DNA from: an uncultured Bacteroidales bacterium | GTDB taxonomy: Bacteria; Bacteroidota; Bacteroidia; Bacteroidales; UBA932 | Assembly: GCA_944323445.1 (NCBI GenBank) | Contig: CALUSM010000019.1 | Span: 1 to 50,736 of the forward strand | Length of the DNA stretch: 50,736 bases | Reading direction: 5' to 3' | In this document: positions 8,507 to 15,987 of the stretch, piece by piece | How the letters are laid out: every line of letters begins with the position of its first letter | How positions within the stretch are numbered: position 1 is the stretch's first letter | Made by a program: the position numbers and the translations under genes | The notes under the pieces: generated by a model | Told to the model about the DNA's origin: nothing | The model's input: the letters and a program-made list of their open reading frames with translations, nothing else | The model's database searches: none

Positions 8507-9955
8507 CTACAGACTGTCGCCGAAGTCCTCCTTGAACCTGGCCATGAGCCTCTGCGGCCAGTCGCCGACGGGTTCCATGGGGGTGCGGAAGCAGCGCTGC
8601 ATGCCGGGGATGTCGTGGCAACGGATGGCACCGATGAGTTTTCTGTTGTCATAAAGCCATTTCAAGCGGTCGAGGGCATACATGGTCTGGGAAAGGGTGA
8701 GAACCTTGCGGGGGAATGCCATACGCACCAGTTCCATGTCCGCTACAAAGTCGGGATCATCCTCCGAGACATCCTGATAGGTGCCGCCGTCCATAGTGCG
8801 GACTCCCGAGCAGAGATAGATGGCTGCAGCGAGTGAACTTGCAGGCAGATCGCGCACAGGAATATGGTCACAGAACTTCTTGGCGTCTATCTGGGCTCCG
8901 AGCACACCCGGAGGGGTAACCATAGGGATGCCCATCCTGACGGCCTCATTTACGAAATACCTTATGAACTCGGGGTTCTGGCAGATGTACTCTTCGTCAG
9001 TAGCCTCGTACAGACCCTGGGCCATGGCCTCTATCTCCTTCATGGACATGCCGCCATAGGTGACATAGCCCTCGAATACGGCCACCACCTGGTCCATCTT
9101 GAGCTTGTCCTGATAGTTGTCGGTGGCGATGACGGCACCTCTGGTGCAGGAGAGCTTGCGGGCCGAGAAATAGACTATATCGGCCAGCGAGCACATCTTC
9201 AGCAGGACTTCGGCCAGGGTTGCATGGGCGTAATCCGGCTCGCGCTGAATGATAAGCCAGGCGTTCTCGCCCAGCAGACAGGCGTCGAGCAGCACCTTGA
9301 TGCCGTGACGGTCGGCCACCTTGCGCACCTCCATCAGGTTGGCCATCGAAAAAGGCTGTCCGCCGATGAGGTTGGTGGAGGCCTCCATGCGGATAAACGG
9401 TATATGCTCCGCACCGTACTGCGCGATGCAGTCCTCGAGACGGGCGATGTCGATATTGCCCTTGAACTGGTTGTCGGAGGCGGAGGTGAAGGCCACGTCG
9501 GGAGTGACGAGGTCGATGTGATTTCCGCCGTTGAGCCGGATATGGTTGGCCGTACTTCCGAAGTGGTAGTTCATCGGCACCACGTCCCCCGGTTTGAGAA
9601 ATGCCCGCATGATTACATTCTCGGCAGCGCGGCCCTGATGAGCGGGCACCACATAACGCTTGCCGAGCACATCGAATACGGCCTTCTCGAGCCGCTTGAA
9701 CGACTCGCTGCCGGCGTATGCATCGTCGGCCCGCATCATGGCGGCCAGCTGCAGGTCGCTCATGGCGTTGGTTCCGCTGTCGGTCAGCATGTCCAGATAG
9801 ACATCCGCCGAGTCCATGCGGTAAGTATTGTATCCGCCCTTCTTCAGGGCCTCAAGTCTTTCATCTATAGGCAGGAGCCTCACCTTCTGAACGATACGCG
9901 CACGGTGGAACTCCAACGGGATATCTATGCCAGTGTAGAACTTTACTTTCGGCAT
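8507..9955 (-). CDS. Divergent tryptophanase / tyrosine phenol-lyase family beta-eliminating lyase
   Basis: The 482-residue PLP enzyme is of the aspartate-aminotransferase fold. LTDSGTNAMSD and VPAHQGRAAEN match the conserved blocks of tyrosine phenol-lyase and tryptophanase. The PLP lysine is in FSARKLSCTRGA (family form SGKKD), and the carboxylate-binding arginine is in CSGVRTMDGG. The usual GGHA segment is replaced by PPGVLGAQ, and the aromatic-pocket region differs from both characterised enzymes. The reaction is probably beta-elimination of an amino acid, but the substrate should not be assumed to be tryptophan or tyrosine. It begins 42 bp after ahcY on the same strand and ends at a strong terminator. 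Confidence 0.75.
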   Translation of the reverse strand: MPKVKFYTGIDIPLEFHRARIVQKVRLLPIDERLEALKKGGYNTYRMDSADVYLDMLTDSGTNAMSDLQLAAMMRADDAYAGSESFKRLEKAVFDVLGKRYVVPAHQGRAAENVIMRAFLKPGDVVPMNYHFGSTANHIRLNGGNHIDLVTPDVAFTSASDNQFKGNIDIARLEDCIAQYGAEHIPFIRMEASTNLIGGQPFSMANLMEVRKVADRHGIKVLLDACLLGENAWLIIQREPDYAHATLAEVLLKMCSLADIVYFSARKLSCTRGAVIATDNYQDKLKMDQVVAVFEGYVTYGGMSMKEIEAMAQGLYEATDEEYICQNPEFIRYFVNEAVRMGIPMVTPPGVLGAQIDAKKFCDHIPVRDLPASSLAAAIYLCSGVRTMDGGTYQDVSEDDPDFVADMELVRMAFPRKVLTLSQTMYALDRLKWLYDNRKLIGAIRCHDIPGMQRCFRTPMEPVGDWPQRLMARFKEDFGDSL

Positions 9956-9997
9956 TTTTATATTTTTTAAAATTTTTAAAATCTTCCGGAACTTCTG

Positions 9998-11239
9998 TTA
10001 ATGACCGCCGTACAGGTATTCCTCCTGCTCGGGGGTCAGGGTGTCTATACCGGTGCCCCAGCTCTCGAGCTTCATCCTGGCCACCTCGGCGTCTATCTCC
10101 TCCGGCACGCTGATGATGCGGGGCATGTCCTCTCCGCGGTGCCGTACCAGATAGCGGGCACCCAGGGCCTGGATGGCGAAGCTCATGTCCATGATCTCGG
10201 CTGGATGCCCGTCACCCGAAGCCAGATTGACCAGACGGCCCTCGGCGAGAATGAACACGGAACGGCCGTTCGAAAGGCGGTAGCCCATGATATTGTTGCG
10301 GGCAGTCCATGACTCCACTGCCATGGTCTTGATACCGTGTACGTCCACCTCACAGTCGAAGTGTCCGGCGTTGCAGCAGATGGCTCCGTCCTTCATCTTC
10401 AAGAAGTGCGCGGGAGTTATGACATCATTGCAGCCGGTCACGGTCACGAAGATGTCTCCTATCTCAGCGGCGCGGTCCATCGGCATGACTTTGAAGCCGT
10501 CCATGACGGCCTCTATGGCCTTGACCGGGTCGATCTCGGTGACGATGACCGATGCCCCGAGTCCCTTTGCCCTCAGGGCCACGCCCTTGCCGCACCAACC
10601 GTATCCGGCCACCACTACGTTTTTGCCGGCCACGATGAGATTCGTCGTACGGTTGATACCGTTCCAGACCGACTGACCTGTACCGTAGCGGTTGTCAAAG
10701 AGGTATTTGCACTTGGCGTTGTTGACCAGCACCATCGGGAAGCGCAGCTCCCCTGCCCTGTCCATGGCCTCGAGCCTCATCACTCCGGTGGTGGTCTCCT
10801 CGCAGCCTCCGATGATTCCTGGTATGAGTTCCGGCATCTCGGTATGCAGGGTATGCACCAGATCGCCTCCGTCGTCGATGATGATATTGGGTCCGCAGGA
10901 GACTACCTTACGGATATTGTCCATGTATTCCTGCTCCGAGCAGCCGTACCAGGCGAATACCTCAAGGCCCTCATGCACGAGAGCGGCAGCCACGTCATCC
11001 TGGGTGGAGAGGGGGTTGGAGCCGGTGATGTACATCTGCGCCCCGCCCGCTGCAAGGGTCTCGCAGAGGTAGGCGGTCTTGGCCTCCAGGTGTATCGACA
11101 GTGCTATTTTCAGTCCCTCGAAGGGTCTTTCTTCCTTGAATTTCTTTTCTATCCTGTTGAGCAGAGGCATGTTGGCCCTTACCCAGTCTATCTTGCGGCG
11201 GCCTTCGGCCCAGGTTTCAGGTTTCTTGATATCACTCAT
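9998..11239 (-). CDS. ahcY: Adenosylhomocysteinase, short form
   Basis: The 413-residue product hydrolyses S-adenosylhomocysteine to adenosine and homocysteine, clearing the product of methyltransferases. The family blocks are present: GGCEETTTGV (catalytic Glu), AKCKYLFDNRYGTGQS (catalytic Lys and Asp-Asn) and the NAD-binding loop VVAGYGWCGKGVA. It is the short form, lacking the roughly 40-60 residue insertion of the longer bacterial/eukaryotic type. The DNRYGTGQS block has Thr where the long form has Cys, as in archaeal and Thermotoga-type enzymes. It starts 3 bp after the corA stop and is followed by the lyase, so the three genes form one run. Confidence 0.93.
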   Translation of the reverse strand: MSDIKKPETWAEGRRKIDWVRANMPLLNRIEKKFKEERPFEGLKIALSIHLEAKTAYLCETLAAGGAQMYITGSNPLSTQDDVAAALVHEGLEVFAWYGCSEQEYMDNIRKVVSCGPNIIIDDGGDLVHTLHTEMPELIPGIIGGCEETTTGVMRLEAMDRAGELRFPMVLVNNAKCKYLFDNRYGTGQSVWNGINRTTNLIVAGKNVVVAGYGWCGKGVALRAKGLGASVIVTEIDPVKAIEAVMDGFKVMPMDRAAEIGDIFVTVTGCNDVITPAHFLKMKDGAICCNAGHFDCEVDVHGIKTMAVESWTARNNIMGYRLSNGRSVFILAEGRLVNLASGDGHPAEIMDMSFAIQALGARYLVRHRGEDMPRIISVPEEIDAEVARMKLESWGTGIDTLTPEQEEYLYGGH

Positions 11240-11242
11240 ATT

Positions 11243-12193
11243 CTAAAGCATTCTTCGTTTTCGGAATACCAAAATTACTACAAAAATCGCAACAATCATC
11301 AACGCCAGCAGAATAAAGAAATCCAGCAGTCCGCGGCCGACCGTCGGCAGGCCGATATTCATGCCGTAGATGGACGCTATCAGGGTCGGAGGCATAAGGA
11401 GCAGGGACACGAAGGTAAAGACCTTCATGATGCGGTTCTGCTCGAGGTTGATCAGACCGACTACTGTGTTCTGGAGGTAATCCAGACGCTCGAAGCTGAA
11501 GTTGGTGTGGTTGAGCAGGGATACGATGTCCTTGTTTATGACCGACAGCTTGGGGAAGATATCGCGGGGAAACTTGTCGCTCTTCATGATGGAGGAGATC
11601 ATCCTCTGCTTGTCGACCACGTTCTCGCGTACCAGCATGGTGTTCTCCTGCAGCTGGTTGATGTCCAGGAGGAACTCCTCGTTGACGTCCTTGCCGGCGC
11701 TGACCTTCTTGCTGTAGGTGTCGATTTCCTTGGACATGAGCTCGATCATGTCGGCGTCGAGGTCGATTCGGTTCTCGACGATGCCGATCAGGACGTGATA
11801 GCCCGTGGGATAAAGCCGGCTGTTGACCTGTATCCTGCGCTGGATGTCTGAGAAGCTGCGCAACTGCACGTTCCTGATGGACACTATGATGCCCTCGCAG
11901 AGAATGAACGAGACGGCCTCCATCGAATACTCGTCGGGGCCCGGGATCAGGAAGTTGGTATTGACGGAGATAGTGGTATCGGTCTCGGAGTACCGGGACG
12001 ATGACTCGATCTCCTCGGCCTGTGCCCTGGAGGACAGGGAAGTGTCGAGGAAGGTCTCAACTGCGCGTTTCTCGTCTCCGTCCGGGGAGAAAAGGTCAAT
12101 CCAGATTACATCGTCCATTCCCAGCTCGTCCAGAAATACAAGGGACTGGGAAATGGCTATCTTGCCTTTTTCTTTATAGAATATCTGTATCAT
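11243..12193 (-). CDS. corA: CorA-type divalent cation transporter
   Basis: The 316-residue product carries a long acidic and helical cytoplasmic region and two C-terminal transmembrane segments. Between them is the CorA signature YGMNIGLP. CorA proteins form pentameric Mg2+ channels, with some members moving Co2+, Ni2+ or Zn2+. The C-terminus ends in a basic VFRKRRML tail, normal for the family. It is the first gene of the corA-ahcY-lyase run, preceded by a leader of about 140 nt. Confidence 0.9.
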   Translation of the reverse strand: MIQIFYKEKGKIAISQSLVFLDELGMDDVIWIDLFSPDGDEKRAVETFLDTSLSSRAQAEEIESSSRYSETDTTISVNTNFLIPGPDEYSMEAVSFILCEGIIVSIRNVQLRSFSDIQRRIQVNSRLYPTGYHVLIGIVENRIDLDADMIELMSKEIDTYSKKVSAGKDVNEEFLLDINQLQENTMLVRENVVDKQRMISSIMKSDKFPRDIFPKLSVINKDIVSLLNHTNFSFERLDYLQNTVVGLINLEQNRIMKVFTFVSLLLMPPTLIASIYGMNIGLPTVGRGLLDFFILLALMIVAIFVVILVFRKRRML

Positions 12194-12344
12194 GCTTCTT
12201 TCGGAGTTTGATGATGGTTAAATTGATGGATAATACTCTCCCGCCGGAGAGCGCCTGACTCACCAATAACATCGGACTCTGAACTCGAAAGGCTTGAATT
12301 TCAACTCTATAAACTTAAATCGTTAATACTCGGCCGCAAATATA
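12194..12344 (-). promoter_or_regulatory. Promoter and long leader of corA
   Basis: On the minus strand a TATATTTG -7 box (12344-12337) is followed by about 140 nt before the corA ATG. The leader contains a hairpin with arms CTCTCC and GGAGAG and a second small TTGAA/TTCAA stem. Leaders of cation transporters often carry ion-sensing elements, but I do not recognise a known riboswitch here. Confidence 0.4.
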
Positions 12345-12351
12345 CAAAATT

Positions 12352-12924
12352 TTAAGATAAGTGCTCTATTAAAATCTTTACGCCGATGGCTATGAGGATG
12401 ATGCCGCCGAGGATTTCGGATTTCCTGCCGATGCCGGCTCCGAGGCGGCGACCGCCGAGCAGACCGGCCAGGGAGGCCAGTGCCGTGCAGGCCAGCACCA
12501 TGGCCGTGGTGATACCTATCTTGAGGAATGACAGCTTGATCATGGCCAAGGATATGCCTACGGCCACGGCGTCTATGCTGGTGGCCACGGACAGTAGTAC
12601 GAGCTGCTTGGTATTCAGCAACGAAGTGCCGGACACTTCCTCCTCTTTCTTGGAACAGCCCTCGATTATCATCTTCACCCCGATGTAACCCAGCAGGACA
12701 AAGGCCACCCAGTGGTCCACCTTGGAGATGTAGTCGCTCACGCTGTAGCCCAGCAGCCAGCCGCCAAACGTAAGCCCGGCCTGAAACACAGCAAAGCAGA
12801 AGATAATCCTAAGTATCTGCCTGGTACACAGACTGCCGCGGGTACATATCCCTCCGGTGAGCGAGACCGCGAAGGTATCGAAACACAGGCCCGCGGCAAG
12901 GAGAAAAAGTTCTATATAGCTCAT
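12352..12924 (-). CDS. mntP: Manganese efflux pump MntP
   Basis: The 190-residue, six-helix membrane protein has two homologous halves. The acidic residues typical of MntP are visible in CFDTFAVSLTGGI and SIDAVAVGISLAM, and GGRRLGAGIGRKSEILGG is the usual C-terminal loop. MntP exports Mn2+ when the intracellular level is high. The start overlaps the recR stop by ATGA, so the two are translationally coupled. It ends just before the corA promoter region. Its pairing with recR is probably positional only. Confidence 0.93.
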   Translation of the reverse strand: MSYIELFLLAAGLCFDTFAVSLTGGICTRGSLCTRQILRIIFCFAVFQAGLTFGGWLLGYSVSDYISKVDHWVAFVLLGYIGVKMIIEGCSKKEEEVSGTSLLNTKQLVLLSVATSIDAVAVGISLAMIKLSFLKIGITTAMVLACTALASLAGLLGGRRLGAGIGRKSEILGGIILIAIGVKILIEHLS

Positions 12925-13517
12925 AACAAAGGCGTTCGATTTTTGATAGACATTCCGAGGGTCAGCGAATCGGCGTTCTCCAGGTCATCCCCGAAGCCCA
13001 CCCCGCGTGCGATGGCCGTCACACGGACTCCGGTCCCGGCCAGCAACCGGTTGATGTAGAACGATGTGGTCTCTCCCGCCATGCCCTTGCCGATTGCGAT
13101 GATCACCTCCCTGACCTCCGGCGACGAAGCCCTCTCCACCAGCGAGTCCAGCGGCAGGTCATCCGGTCCGATACCGTCCATGGGCGAGATGACTCCTCCC
13201 AGCACATGGTAGACTCCGTTGTACTCCCCTGTCTCCTCGACACTCATAACATCCTGGATGTTCTCCACTACGAGAATGGTCGAGCGGTCGCGCCGCGTAT
13301 CAGCGCACACCGGACATATCTCCTCTTCCGACAGCATATTGCATATCCGGCAGTAGCGGACTTCTGTGCGGAGCCGTATCAGCGCATTGCCCATCCGGAG
13401 AGTCTCCTCCTCCGGCCTCCGCAGCAGAAAGAGGGCCATCCGCATAGCCGTCACCTTCCCGATTCCGGGCACCGAGCTCAGGGCATCCACCGCCTCCTTT
13501 AATAAGGGTATCATCAT
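12921..13517 (-). CDS. recR: Recombination protein RecR
   Basis: About 198 residues, the usual RecR length. A helix-hairpin-helix region (SVPGIGKVTAMRMALFLL) comes first. A four-cysteine zinc finger follows (CRICNMLSEEEICPVC), then a Toprim domain (STILVVENIQDVMSVEETGEY). RecR works with RecF/RecO to load RecA at gaps. The frame extends upstream to 13850, but that extension is antisense-like over the kinase gene, so I placed the start at the paired ATGs 13517/13514. The 3' end overlaps mntP by ATGA. Confidence 0.95.
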   Translation of the reverse strand: MMIPLLKEAVDALSSVPGIGKVTAMRMALFLLRRPEEETLRMGNALIRLRTEVRYCRICNMLSEEEICPVCADTRRDRSTILVVENIQDVMSVEETGEYNGVYHVLGGVISPMDGIGPDDLPLDSLVERASSPEVREVIIAIGKGMAGETTSFYINRLLAGTGVRVTAIARGVGFGDDLENADSLTLGMSIKNRTPLL

Positions 13518-13519
13518 AA

Positions 13520-14359
13520 TTACATTTTTTTCAAATAATAGCGTTCCAGTCCGTCTCCTGCTCCCGGAGCTGTCATCACCTCTTTCACACCACACTCCAC
13601 CGCAACTTCCCGCAGGATATCCGAGTATGCGCAGGCCACCGACCCCACCGCTGCCAGAGGCAGGTCGACACGGCCGTACCGCAGCACATTGCGTTCCAGG
13701 AAAAGACGAAATCCACGGGTAATCAGTTCCCTGACATAAGGGCATTCCTTCCGGCGGCCCAGGAACAGGGAGAACGAAGCCAGATACCGCGAAGGCATCT
13801 CCCCTCCGTAGACCCGTCCGACCACCGAAGGATAGTCGAGCCCGGGGCATTCCTCCTGCAGAGCCGCTTCCAATTCCCCCGGCAACAGTCCCTTGATATA
13901 GTCCGCCAGCAGCATTTTCCCGAGCCAGGCCCCGCTGCCCTCGTCCCCGAGGATGAAGCCTCCGGCAGGGATGCTCCGGGTTATACGCCCTCCGAGGTAA
14001 AGACCGCTGTTCGAGCCTGTTCCGAGGATAGCAGCCACTCCGTCCTTATCGCCCAGCAGGGCGATGGCGGCTGCCTCCAGATCCGAGCCGACGGTTACGG
14101 CGCATCCGGGCAGCACGGTCTGCAGAGCCTCCCGCACCTTCTCCCCGACCTCCGCGGAGACTACTCCCGCTCCGTAAAAATACACCCGCACATCGGGATC
14201 CGAGACTCCTGCCAAAGCAGCTTCGAACACCTCACGCATAGTCCCAACCCCCTGAAGCACAGGATTGACCCCCGGAGACTCCAGCCTCCGGACAGGCTCT
14301 CCCCGCCTCAGAATCCTCCAGTCAACGGAGGTCGAACCGCTGTCTGCCGTGATTATCAT
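13520..14359 (-). CDS. BadF/BadG/BcrA-type ATPase, probable N-acetylglucosamine kinase
   Basis: The 279-residue ASKHA-fold protein has phosphate-binding loops ITADSGSTSVDWRI at the start and ILGTGSNSGLYLGG near the middle. The signature GGFILGDEGSGAWLGK, common to bacterial GlcNAc kinases of the BadF group, follows. The likely role is phosphorylation of an amino sugar, perhaps in peptidoglycan recycling; the substrate is inferred. I chose the ATG at 14359, which directly begins the first beta strand. It ends 2 bp before recR. Confidence 0.85.
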   Translation of the reverse strand: MIITADSGSTSVDWRILRRGEPVRRLESPGVNPVLQGVGTMREVFEAALAGVSDPDVRVYFYGAGVVSAEVGEKVREALQTVLPGCAVTVGSDLEAAAIALLGDKDGVAAILGTGSNSGLYLGGRITRSIPAGGFILGDEGSGAWLGKMLLADYIKGLLPGELEAALQEECPGLDYPSVVGRVYGGEMPSRYLASFSLFLGRRKECPYVRELITRGFRLFLERNVLRYGRVDLPLAAVGSVACAYSDILREVAVECGVKEVMTAPGAGDGLERYYLKKM

Positions 14360-14373
14360 TGCCGCTCTGTCAT

Positions 14374-14381
14374 TATATTTG
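14374..14381 (+). promoter_or_regulatory. -7 promoter box of the TIGR02757 gene
   Basis: TATATTTG matches the TAnnTTTG consensus and ends 25 bp before the ATG at 14407. It sits in the 47-bp gap between this gene and the divergent kinase gene. Confidence 0.5.
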
Positions 14382-14406
14382 CACGGCAAAAATAGTCAAA
14401 AAAACC

Positions 14407-15114
14407 ATGAATGAAACCGAGGTGATACAGCTGCTGCGGGATTATGCTGCACGATACAATGACTGGAAATATTTCACGGGCGACCCGATAATCTTCCCGA
14501 AGCACTTCGCCGGGCTGCTGGCTGAGGGCAGGGCCTCTCTTCAGGACGTGGAAGTGGCGGCGGCGGTGGCGGCCCATCTGGCATGGGGCCGCAGGGATAT
14601 GATAGTCAGGGACTGCCGCAGGGCAATGGATGAGATGGGATGGCAGCCTTACGGGTATGTCATGGCGGGAAAATACCGCAGCGACAGCACCTCCCTGCAC
14701 CGTACGGTCAGATGGTCGGAGTTTGCGGGCATCTGCGGCAGGCTCAGGGAATTCTACCGCGACAATGAGAGTCTCGAGGTCCTCACTCCGGGACAGATGC
14801 GCGTCCTCGTCTACGGGCAGAAGGACGACCCTTCGGCAGCCAACAAGAAGATACACATGCTGCGGCGGTGGATGGTCCGGGACGACGGGAAGGTAGACCT
14901 GGGACTGTGGAAGAGGACAGACAAAAGGGAGCTGATCATTCCGCTGGATGTGCATGTACATCGGAGCGCGACGAATCTGGGTATAACTGCAAGGCGCAGC
15001 GCCGATATCAGGACGGCTGAGGAAATCACCCGATTCCTGCTGAAAGTGTTCCCGGAGGACCCTGTATTGGGGGATTTTGCTCTTTTTGCAGTGGCCGCGT
15101 CAGGCGGATGTTGA
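14407..15114 (+). CDS. TIGR02757 (DUF2400) family protein
   Basis: The 235-residue product carries the family blocks NDWKYFTGDPIIFPK..., VAAHLAWGRRDMI and LGLWKRTDKRELIIPLDVHVHRSA. The function of this mostly Bacteroidetes and Proteobacteria family is not established; the IPLDVHVHR block is reminiscent of helix-hairpin-helix DNA glycosylase folds, which is only suggestive. I chose ATG 14407 because it begins the conserved helix and follows an A-rich stretch. Confidence 0.85.
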   Translation: MNETEVIQLLRDYAARYNDWKYFTGDPIIFPKHFAGLLAEGRASLQDVEVAAAVAAHLAWGRRDMIVRDCRRAMDEMGWQPYGYVMAGKYRSDSTSLHRTVRWSEFAGICGRLREFYRDNESLEVLTPGQMRVLVYGQKDDPSAANKKIHMLRRWMVRDDGKVDLGLWKRTDKRELIIPLDVHVHRSATNLGITARRSADIRTAEEITRFLLKVFPEDPVLGDFALFAVAASGGC

Positions 15115-15157
15115 AAATTTTTTCACAAATTGTGCCCGATTTTAGATGATTTTTCAT

Positions 15158-15165
15158 TATTTTTG
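15158..15165 (+). promoter_or_regulatory. -7 promoter box of the zeta-like kinase gene
   Basis: TATTTTTG matches TAnnTTTG and ends 21 bp before the ATG at 15187, in an AT-rich gap. No TTTG is seen at the expected spacing. Confidence 0.45.
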
Positions 15166-15186
15166 TAGGTAGTTGTGTTATGAAGT

Positions 15187-15774
15187 ATGCCTAAGTTATT
15201 CATTATCTCCGGTTGTAACGGTGCGGGTAAGACTACAGCTTCCTACACCATTCTTCCGAACATGTTGAACTGCGGCAACTTCGTAAACGCGGACGAGATA
15301 GCGAGAGGCCTCTCTCCCTTCAACCCGGAGAAGGCAGCGATACAGGCGGGAAGGATAATGCTGGCCAGAGTGGAGGAGCTTATGAACGAAGGGCAGGATT
15401 TCGCTATAGAGACGACGCTGGCCACAAGAAGCTATGTCAATCTCATCCGCAAGGCCCAGAGCAAAGGCTATGTGGTGACTCTGCTCTATTTCTGGCTCAA
15501 GATGCCGTCGCTGGCGGTGGAAAGGGTGAAGCTGAGGGTCGAGTCAGGCGGGCACAACGTAAGCGAGGAAAGTATCCGGCGCCGGTACGACATGGGTATC
15601 AAGAACCTGTTCCACCTGTACATACCGGTCTGCGAATACTGGATGATCATAGACAACTCCAACTCACCTGTGATCATCTGCGAGGGAGGAAAGAACATAA
15701 CGACGAAAATACATAATAAAACCTTGTTCAACCAATTGATTAATTATGAGCGAACTAGAATCACGGGAGCTTAG
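15187..15774 (+). CDS. Zeta-toxin-like P-loop kinase
   Basis: The 195-residue product has a Walker A loop SGCNGAGKTT at residues 8-17. The zeta-type blocks NADEIARGLSPFNPE and FAIETTLATRSYVNLI follow, then an arginine-bearing lid near SIRRRYD. Zeta toxins phosphorylate UDP-GlcNAc and block cell-wall synthesis; many short chromosomal relatives have unproven activity. No epsilon-like antitoxin precedes it. Instead a 51-residue ORF overlaps its 3' end by 29 bp in another frame. Confidence 0.8.
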   Translation: MPKLFIISGCNGAGKTTASYTILPNMLNCGNFVNADEIARGLSPFNPEKAAIQAGRIMLARVEELMNEGQDFAIETTLATRSYVNLIRKAQSKGYVVTLLYFWLKMPSLAVERVKLRVESGGHNVSEESIRRRYDMGIKNLFHLYIPVCEYWMIIDNSNSPVIICEGGKNITTKIHNKTLFNQLINYERTRITGA

Positions 15775-15901
15775 AGACAACATCCTTGACGGCCTGAATG
15801 CCACGTTCCAGAAACTGGTCAAGGAAAAAAAGAGAACCAACTCCGAGCTGGCTTTCGTCCAGAACGGCAAGCTGGTCAAGGTCAAGGCTACCAACATCTA
15901 A
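15746..15901 (+). CDS. 51-residue protein overlapping the zeta-like gene
   Basis: ATG at 15746 to TAA at 15901, overlapping the kinase gene by 29 bp and followed 38 bp later by a strong terminator. The product is charged, starts MSELESRELRDNILD, has a helical middle (FQKLVKEKKRTN) and ends in an NGKLVKVKATNI strand. Small proteins of this pattern follow zeta-like kinases in other Bacteroidetes as far as I recall. It could be a partner or antitoxin, which is inference. Codon use looks genuine. Confidence 0.65.
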   Translation: MSELESRELRDNILDGLNATFQKLVKEKKRTNSELAFVQNGKLVKVKATNI

Positions 15902-15939
15902 TTATCTCAGACTAAACTCTGCTACAAACTTAAAGATTT

Positions 15940-15973
15940 AAAAGGGGCTTGCGTATCACACTGAGCCCCTTTT
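15940..15973 (+). terminator. Intrinsic terminator after the zeta-like pair
   Basis: AAAAGGGGCT at 15940-15949 pairs perfectly with AGCCCCTTTT at 15964-15973 around a 14-nt loop. It separates the kinase/small-protein pair from tldD, whose ATG lies 15 bp downstream. Confidence 0.85.
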
Positions 15974-15987
15974 ATTTGACTTCAAAA

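Noticed and set aside
13518-13850. N-terminal extension of RecR
   Set aside because: The extension overlaps the kinase gene on the same strand in another frame, is Pro/Gly/Arg/Cys-rich, and RecR has its normal length from 13517.
15949-15987. Earlier start for tldD
   Set aside because: The extra codons fall within the terminator hairpin; ATG 15988 is preceded by an A-rich stretch and begins the conserved protein.
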